Source of the DNA: Halorubellus salinus
GTDB taxonomy: Archaea > Halobacteriota > Halobacteria > Halobacteriales > Natrialbaceae
Reading direction: 5' to 3'
Length of the DNA stretch: 64,000 bases
Assembly: GCF_020567525.1 (NCBI RefSeq)
Contig: NZ_JAJCVI010000001.1
Coordinates: forward strand, 806,001 to 870,000
The translations under genes were made by a program, and so were the position numbers. The notes under the pieces are model-generated. The model was given only the letters and a program-made list of their open reading frames with translations. It was not told the DNA's origin and searched no databases. This document shows positions 59,220 through 64,000 of the stretch, one piece after another; position 1 is the stretch's first letter; each line of letters opens with the position of its first letter.

Positions 59220-61219
59220 TGGTCACGGGAGGAACCCTACTGACGCAGCTCCTGAACGGCCTGAGCGTCGGGATGGTGTACGTGCTGCTGGCGGCGGGCC
59301 TGTCCATCATCTTCGGCGTGATGGACGTCATCAACTTCGCGCACGGCGAGTTCTACGCGCTCGGCGCGTATCTCGCCGTCGGCATCGCAGCCGCGCTCTC
59401 CGGCGTCACCGGCGGGTTCTGGATCGCGCTCGTTGCCGCACCGCTCATCGTCGGAGTCATCGGTGGCCTCACCGAACGCGTGACCATCCGCCCGCTGTAC
59501 GGCCGGAACCCGCTGTACCACATCCTGTTGACGTTCGGGCTCGTGCTCGTCATCGCCGATGGGATCGAGATCATCTGGGGGACGCAACCGAAGAACTTCG
59601 CGCCACCCGCGCTGCTCTCGGGCCCGATCACGATCGCGGGCTTCCAGTACTCGCTGTACAACTACTTCGTGATCGCGGTCGGCGCCCTCATCGCGGCCGG
59701 GACGTGGCTGGCGCTCACGGAGACGCGCGTCGGCATCATCATCCGCGGCGGCTCGCAGGACCGCGGGATGGTTCGCGCGCTCGGTATCGACATCGACCGA
59801 TACTACACGCTCGTGTTCGCGTTCGGATGCGTGCTCGCGGCGTTCGCCGGCATCGTCCTCGGCGCGAAACAGGAGGTCGCGCTCGGCATGGGGAACGCCA
59901 TCATCATCCCGGCGTTCGTCGTCGTCGTCCTCGGCGGCCTCGGGAGCTTCCGTGGCGCCGTCGTCGGCGGCCTCGGTATCGGGATCGTGCAGACGCTCAC
60001 GCAGACGTACGTCCCGGCGCTGACCGGCGTCATCGTCTACCTCCTCATGGTCGGTATCCTCCTGGTCAAACCCCAGGGTCTGTTCGGGAACCCGGAGTGG
60101 CAGAATCACGGCGGCGAGGAGGGCGACCTCCTCACTGGCGGCGGCGGCGGCATCCTCGACACGACGACGCGACGGTACCTCGCCGCCGCGCTCGTCGGCG
60201 TGCTCGCGCTCGTTCCGCTCGGCATCGGCGTCACGTACTCGAGCTACATCCCGAACTCGCTCGTCCTGAACGTGCTCGTGTGGGCACTGTTCGCGCTCAG
60301 CCTCGACTTCGTGATGGGGTACGCGGGCCTCGTGTCGCTCGGGCACGTCCTGTTCTACGGCGTCGGCGCGTACGCCACCGTGATGATGGCGATGTACGTC
60401 ACTCCCGTCTTCTGGGTGGGGCTGCTCGCCGGCGTCGCGCTCGCACTCGCGGTCGCGTGGTTCGTCGGCTACCTCTCCATCCGCGTGTCCGGCGTGTACT
60501 TCGCGATGATCACGCTCGGGTTCGCCCAGCTCGCGTACAACCTCGTGACGAAGTTCGACATCACGGGCGGCAGCGACGGCCTCTACACGGGGTACGACGC
60601 CACGTACGGGCTCGGAATCGGCGAGGTCGGGCAGGTGAGCTTGCTCGGCGACATCCAGCTGTTCTACTACGTGGTGCTCGCGCTCGTCGTCGGCTCCTAC
60701 CTCGTCGCGCGCCAGATCATGCGTGCGCCGTTCGGGAGCGTCCTGCAAGCGATCCGAGAGAGCGAGGACCGCGCGGAGTTCCTCGGGTACGACACGGTCG
60801 AGTACAAGCGCCGCGCGTTCATGGTCTCGGGCGGTCTCGCCGGGCTCGCCGGCGGGCTCGCGACCATCAACAGCTTCGGTGTCGGCCCGTCGTTCCTGTT
60901 CTGGCTGAAGTCCGGCGAGGTCATCGTCATGACCCTGCTCGGTGGCATGGGGACGCTGTACGGGCCGATGCTCGGCGCCGGCGCGTTCCTCGGCCTCAAG
61001 GAGATACTCCTGACGTTCGGGGAGTCCACGCCCGGACTGCTCGGCGAGGTACTCTCGCAGTGGCAGGGTATCCTCGGCCTCATCTTCGTCGTGTTCGTCA
61101 TCTACGTCCCGGAGGGGCTCGTGTCGCTCCCGGAGACGCTGCAGGCTCGCTTCGGCGCCGGCGGCGGCGGTGGCGGCGAGTCCGCGACGGACGCGACGGA
61201 CGCGGAGGTGAGCGACTGA
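59219..61219 (+). CDS. livHM: Fused LivH-LivM ABC permease
   Basis: 666-aa single polypeptide joining the two permeases that are usually separate. Residues 1-295 are LivH-like (LLNGLSVGMVYVLLAAGLSI, INFAHGEFYALGAYLA, and GLGSFRGAVVGGLGIGIVQT). A soluble Gly/Glu linker (about 297-318, NHGGEEGDLLTGGGGG) leads to the LivM-like half (LSLDFVMGYAGLVSLGHVLF, IRVSGVYFAMITLGFAQLAY, GGLAGLAGGLATINSFGVGP). Total about 16 helices. Fusion is uncommon but known. The frame is continuous with no internal start needed. Confidence 0.92.
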   Translation: MVTGGTLLTQLLNGLSVGMVYVLLAAGLSIIFGVMDVINFAHGEFYALGAYLAVGIAAALSGVTGGFWIALVAAPLIVGVIGGLTERVTIRPLYGRNPLYHILLTFGLVLVIADGIEIIWGTQPKNFAPPALLSGPITIAGFQYSLYNYFVIAVGALIAAGTWLALTETRVGIIIRGGSQDRGMVRALGIDIDRYYTLVFAFGCVLAAFAGIVLGAKQEVALGMGNAIIIPAFVVVVLGGLGSFRGAVVGGLGIGIVQTLTQTYVPALTGVIVYLLMVGILLVKPQGLFGNPEWQNHGGEEGDLLTGGGGGILDTTTRRYLAAALVGVLALVPLGIGVTYSSYIPNSLVLNVLVWALFALSLDFVMGYAGLVSLGHVLFYGVGAYATVMMAMYVTPVFWVGLLAGVALALAVAWFVGYLSIRVSGVYFAMITLGFAQLAYNLVTKFDITGGSDGLYTGYDATYGLGIGEVGQVSLLGDIQLFYYVVLALVVGSYLVARQIMRAPFGSVLQAIRESEDRAEFLGYDTVEYKRRAFMVSGGLAGLAGGLATINSFGVGPSFLFWLKSGEVIVMTLLGGMGTLYGPMLGAGAFLGLKEILLTFGESTPGLLGEVLSQWQGILGLIFVVFVIYVPEGLVSLPETLQARFGAGGGGGGESATDATDAEVSD

Positions 61220-61254
61220 TGACTGCGATCGCGAACTCGGAGGTGCTCAACTGA
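61219..61254 (+). CDS. 11-codon coupling mini-ORF between permease and livG
   Basis: ATG 61219 shares a base with the permease stop (TGATG), encodes MTAIANSEVLN and stops at 61252-61254, again as TGATG with livG. The strong Shine-Dalgarno ggaggtg for livG (61239-61245) lies inside it. It may be a translational relay or a by-product of the spacer; the peptide itself has no recognisable function. Confidence 0.35.
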   Translation: MTAIANSEVLN

Positions 61255-62012
61255 TGGCGATACTCGAGACGCACGACCTGACGAAGCGATTCGACGAACT
61301 CGTCGCGGTCGACCGCGTGAACCTCTCGGTGGAAGCCGGCGAGTTCCGGAGCGTCATCGGACCGAACGGCGCCGGGAAGACGACGCTGTTCAACACCATC
61401 ACTGGCGCGCTCCGCGCGTCGGAGGGCGAGGTCGTCTTCGAGGGCGAGGACGTCACGGCACTCCCGAGCTACGAGCGCGTCCGCCGTGGCATCGGCCGGT
61501 CGTTCCAGATCACGAACGTCTTCGGCGGCCTGACGGCGCTCGAGAACGTGCGGCTGGCGGCGCAGTCGATACCGAGCCGCGAGATGAGCGTTGGCTCGCA
61601 GCTGTTCCGCGACAAGAACCGGTTCGACGACGTGACCGCGCACGCCCAGCGCGTGCTGGAGGACGTCGGGTTGGGCGAGCACGCGGAGACGAAGGCGTCG
61701 ACGCTCGCGTACGGCGACCAGCGCCGGCTCGAGATCGGGCTCGTGCTCGCGACCGACCCGGAGGTCGTGCTGCTCGACGAACCGACCGCGGGCATGGGCG
61801 TCGAGGAGACCGAGTCGACGATGGCGCTCGTGGACGACGTCCTCGCCGAGCAGACGCTGTTGCTCATCGAGCACGACATCGACCTCGTGATGGACGTCTC
61901 GGACAAGATCACGGTCCTGAACCGCGGGAGCGTGGTGCGGACGGGGACTCCCGAGGAGGTCGCGAGCGACGAGGAGGTACAGGCCGCGTACCTCGGAGGG
62001 GGTCACGCATGA
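61254..62012 (+). CDS. livG: Branched-chain amino acid-type ABC ATPase LivG
   Basis: 252 aa. Walker A GPNGAGKTT at about 39-47, the LivG-type IGRSFQITNVFGGLTALENV, the degenerate signature STLAYGDQRRLEIG, Walker B PEVVLLDEPTAGMG and the H-loop LLIEHDIDLVM. It pairs with LivF. A Shine-Dalgarno ggaggtg lies 8 bases upstream. Start ATG 61254 is coupled to the mini-ORF; the end overlaps livF. Confidence 0.95.
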   Translation: MAILETHDLTKRFDELVAVDRVNLSVEAGEFRSVIGPNGAGKTTLFNTITGALRASEGEVVFEGEDVTALPSYERVRRGIGRSFQITNVFGGLTALENVRLAAQSIPSREMSVGSQLFRDKNRFDDVTAHAQRVLEDVGLGEHAETKASTLAYGDQRRLEIGLVLATDPEVVLLDEPTAGMGVEETESTMALVDDVLAEQTLLLIEHDIDLVMDVSDKITVLNRGSVVRTGTPEEVASDEEVQAAYLGGGHA

Positions 62013-62731
62013 CGCCGATGCTCGAGCTCGACGGCATCGAGTCGGGGTACGGCGAGACGCGCGTCCTCGGGGGCGTGAACGCGACCGTCGACGAGGGCGA
62101 AGTCGTCGCGCTCGTCGGTCGGAACGGCGTCGGGAAGACGACGACGCTCAGGACGATCCTCGGGTCGGTCGAACCGTGGGCGGGGACGGTGACGTACCGC
62201 GGCGAGGACATCACGGACCTCGGGGACGTCGAGACCGTGCAGCGCGGCATCGGGCTCGTGCCGGAGGAACGCCGCATCTTCCCCGGCCTCACCGTCACCG
62301 AGAACCTGGAGCTCGCGAGCTACGGCGGCTCGGAGACCGAGAACCGCCGGGACCTCGATTGGGTGTTCGACACGTTCGAGAACCTCGACGAACGCCGGGA
62401 GAACCGCGGGAGCGACCTCTCGGGCGGCGAGCAGCAGATGCTCGCCATCGCTCGGGCGCTCGTCTCGGGCGCGGACCTCCTGATGCTCGACGAACCGACG
62501 GAGGGGCTCGCCCCGATGATCGTCGACCGCGTGATGGAGGTCATCGAGGACGTCCGCGACGCCGGCATCACCGTCCTGCTCGTCGAGCAGAACGTCCGCG
62601 TCGCGCTCGACCTCGCCGACCGCGCGTACGTGCTCGCACACGGCGAGATCGTTCACGAGGCAACGCCCGAGGAACTCCGCGCGGACGAGGAGACCGTCGA
62701 ACGCTACCTCGGCGTGTCGTTCGCGGACTGA
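62009..62731 (+). CDS. livF: Branched-chain amino acid-type ABC ATPase LivF
   Basis: 240 aa. Walker A GRNGVGKTT near residue 35, IGLVPEERRIFPGLTVTENL (LivF type), signature LSGGEQQMLAIARAL, Walker B ADLLMLDEPTEGLAP and H-loop VLLVEQNVRVALDLA. It completes the liv-type importer: receptor, fused permease, two ATPases. Start overlaps livG by four bases. Confidence 0.95.
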   Translation: MTPMLELDGIESGYGETRVLGGVNATVDEGEVVALVGRNGVGKTTTLRTILGSVEPWAGTVTYRGEDITDLGDVETVQRGIGLVPEERRIFPGLTVTENLELASYGGSETENRRDLDWVFDTFENLDERRENRGSDLSGGEQQMLAIARALVSGADLLMLDEPTEGLAPMIVDRVMEVIEDVRDAGITVLLVEQNVRVALDLADRAYVLAHGEIVHEATPEELRADEETVERYLGVSFAD

Positions 62732-62776
62732 CGGCGCTGCGCCGATGGCGGTTACTTCTTCCGCCATGCGTGGCGT

Positions 62777-63226
62777 TCAACCGTGGCCGTAGTAGCGAAT
62801 CTGGATGCCTCTGGACGACGTTATCCGGATGTTTGGGCGGTCACATTGGGTGGCGACGCGTCGCGTATCGGTTGCAGTTTCCTCTCCCGTCGAGACCCTG
62901 GTGACGTACCCGTCGGGTTGAGGGAATACACCGTCCGGCGTTCGGACGTGTCCGGTGCTATCTTCGGTCGACGCGGCGAGTTCCAATGTCTCATCGTACA
63001 CCACGCCACCACCGTCGCGTTCTATCCGAATCGAGACCTTTTGGATAGTGTCGGTGGAATTGCGAACACCGAATCCGACGCCCTCGTCGGAGAAGAAGCA
63101 GTCCACAAGCTCGTCGTTCGCGGGTTGCGTCGTCTGCCGCACCGTCTGGTCGAGCGTCCCGACGCAACCCGCGAACGAACCGGCGCTCGCAGCGAGGAGC
63201 GCTCGGAGGATGGGTCGGCGTTTCAT
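62777..63226 (-). CDS. Small secreted lipoprotein, unknown function
   Basis: 149 aa. MKRRPILRALLAASAGSFAG then Cys at 21: a short positively charged signal with a lipobox (SFAGC). The mature part is a beta-rich domain (VGFGVRNSTDTIQKVSIRIE, VSTGEETATDTRRVATQCD) with two further cysteines (DCFFSD and QCDRP) that could form a disulfide. No family recognised. Composition is less acidic than its neighbours. Convergent with livF. Confidence 0.75.
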   Translation of the reverse strand: MKRRPILRALLAASAGSFAGCVGTLDQTVRQTTQPANDELVDCFFSDEGVGFGVRNSTDTIQKVSIRIERDGGGVVYDETLELAASTEDSTGHVRTPDGVFPQPDGYVTRVSTGEETATDTRRVATQCDRPNIRITSSRGIQIRYYGHG

Positions 63227-63285
63227 GCCACCTGCTCGAAGCGAGACAGCGTAAGCCTTGGGCTGGGGTCGGCCGCACCGTCTCG

Positions 63286-64000
63286 TCACTCCGCGATGCC
63301 GAAGGTGTCCCGGGTCCAGTCGCGCTTGCGGTCGTCGTAGCTGGCTTCGTCGCGGTCGAGCGCGTCGATGCGCTCCGTGTCTTCGGGGTCGAGCTCGAAG
63401 TCGAACACGTCGTGGTTCTCGCGGACGTGCTCGGGATTACTCGATTTCGGGAGGACGACGACGTCCTTCTCGACGGCCCAGCGGAGGACGACCTGCGCGG
63501 GCGTCCGGTCGTGCTTCGCGGCGATATCCTGGACGACGTCGTCCTCAAGAACGTTCCCACGTGCGACGGGGGCGGCGGCTTCGACGGCGACGTCGTTCGC
63601 CTGGCAGAACTCGACGAGGTCGGGGCGCTGGAGGTAGGGGTGGAACTCGATCTGGTTCACGGCGATGGGGACGTCGCTGACGTGAAGGGCGACGCCGAGC
63701 TGGTACGTGGAGAAGTTCGAGACGCCGACGTTCCGGACGAGCCCGCGCTCGTGGAGGGTGGCCATCGCGTCGAGGGTCTCGCGCATCGAGATGGCGGGGT
63801 TCGGCCAGTGGATCAGGTACAGGTCGAGGTAGTCGGTCCCGAGGGCGTCGAGCGTGTCTTCGCACGCCTGGATGACGCTCTCGTAGTTGAGGTTCTTCGG
63901 GAGGACCTTCGACGTCAGGAAGACGTCGTCGCGGTCGACGTCGCTCGCGGCGAGCGCGTCACCGAGCGCGTCCTCGTTCATGTAGCCTTCCGCGGTATCG
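63286..64000 (-). CDS. Aldo/keto reductase (N-terminus outside the window)
   Basis: NADPH-dependent oxidoreductase of the AKR superfamily. The visible frame begins at the window edge with DTAEGYMNEDALG, which supplies the catalytic Asp and Tyr. The catalytic Lys is in LTSKVLPKN and the His in YLIHWPNPAISM. The cofactor-binding C-terminal part has QVVLRWAVEKDVVVLPKSSN and PEHVRENHDVFDFELDPED. About 35-40 N-terminal residues are missing. The in-frame ATG at 63981 is internal, not the start. Substrate unknown (methylglyoxal- and 2,5-DKG-reductase-like members look alike). Confidence 0.93.
   Translation of the reverse strand, partial: DTAEGYMNEDALGDALAASDVDRDDVFLTSKVLPKNLNYESVIQACEDTLDALGTDYLDLYLIHWPNPAISMRETLDAMATLHERGLVRNVGVSNFSTYQLGVALHVSDVPIAVNQIEFHPYLQRPDLVEFCQANDVAVEAAAPVARGNVLEDDVVQDIAAKHDRTPAQVVLRWAVEKDVVVLPKSSNPEHVRENHDVFDFELDPEDTERIDALDRDEASYDDRKRDWTRDTFGIAE

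Overview
The window comes from a halophilic archaeon (class Halobacteria). It is GC-rich, the predicted proteins are loaded with Asp and Glu, and coding third positions are mostly G or C. Many genes have a TATA-like box 26-30 bases before the start codon, as expected for leaderless transcripts. The gene content is haloarchaeal: Tat-type lipoproteins, S13, the L1-L10-L12 operon, aEF-1beta, FEN-1, UPF0212, a Bat-type HTH protein and haloarchaeal small proteins. The genus cannot be fixed from the sequence. No insertion sequence, CRISPR array, rRNA gene or replication origin was seen.

Layout. 1-650: ribosomal protein S13 (cut by the window edge) and tRNA-Ser(GCT), both on the minus strand. 1.0-5.4 kb: a four-gene sugar-type ABC importer. 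5.6-9.9 kb: a pair of PH-domain membrane proteins, flap endonuclease FEN-1 and a methyltransferase. 10-18.9 kb: a Cys/Met transsulfuration enzyme, a thioesterase, a TrkH/TrkA potassium uptake pair, an S66 carboxypeptidase, an Fe-S photolyase and a ferritin-like protein. 19.2-28.3 kb: the branched-chain amino acid cluster leuA, then ilvB-ilvN-ilvC-(117-aa ORF)-leuC-leuD-leuB, tightly overlapping.

28.3-36.6 kb: an uncharacterised protein, an OsmC protein, then L11, an inverted sensor histidine kinase, L1-L10-L12, a TctA-like membrane protein, a zinc-finger microprotein with aEF-1beta, and an MBL-fold hydrolase. 36.8-45.8 kb: a TraB-family protein coupled to an M50 protease, a small HTH/membrane pair, a membrane-anchored sulfite-oxidase-like enzyme, purM, a Bat-type HTH regulator, an HTH-CBS regulator, UPF0212 and small membrane proteins. 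45.9-54.1 kb: moaC, NAD(P)HX repair enzyme, acylphosphatase, two M24 proteins, a GNAT, a thioesterase and a membrane-bound PQQ-like propeller. 54.2-62.7 kb: a PaaI-like thioesterase, an HTH/zinc-ribbon regulator and paaK, divergent from a liv-type ABC importer with fused permeases; together they suggest uptake and CoA activation of an aromatic acid. The window ends in a lipoprotein and a truncated aldo/keto reductase.

Most interesting signals. (1) Between leuA and ilvB there is a 28-codon ORF with a promoter and a strong Shine-Dalgarno. Its end is packed with Val and Ile codons, including GTA and ATT. Its last codons form one arm of a perfect 9-bp hairpin with the stop codon in the loop. It looks like an amino-acid leader/attenuator in an archaeon. 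(2) leuA has an apparent one-base frameshift in a GGG run right after a leaderless ATG. (3) Short tandem repeats with periods of 21-41 bp sit in six different intergenic regions; one array carries a palindrome repeated every 33-35 bp before purM. (4) A 420-base gap at 45.2-45.6 kb holds a chain of stem-loops that may be an unannotated RNA.
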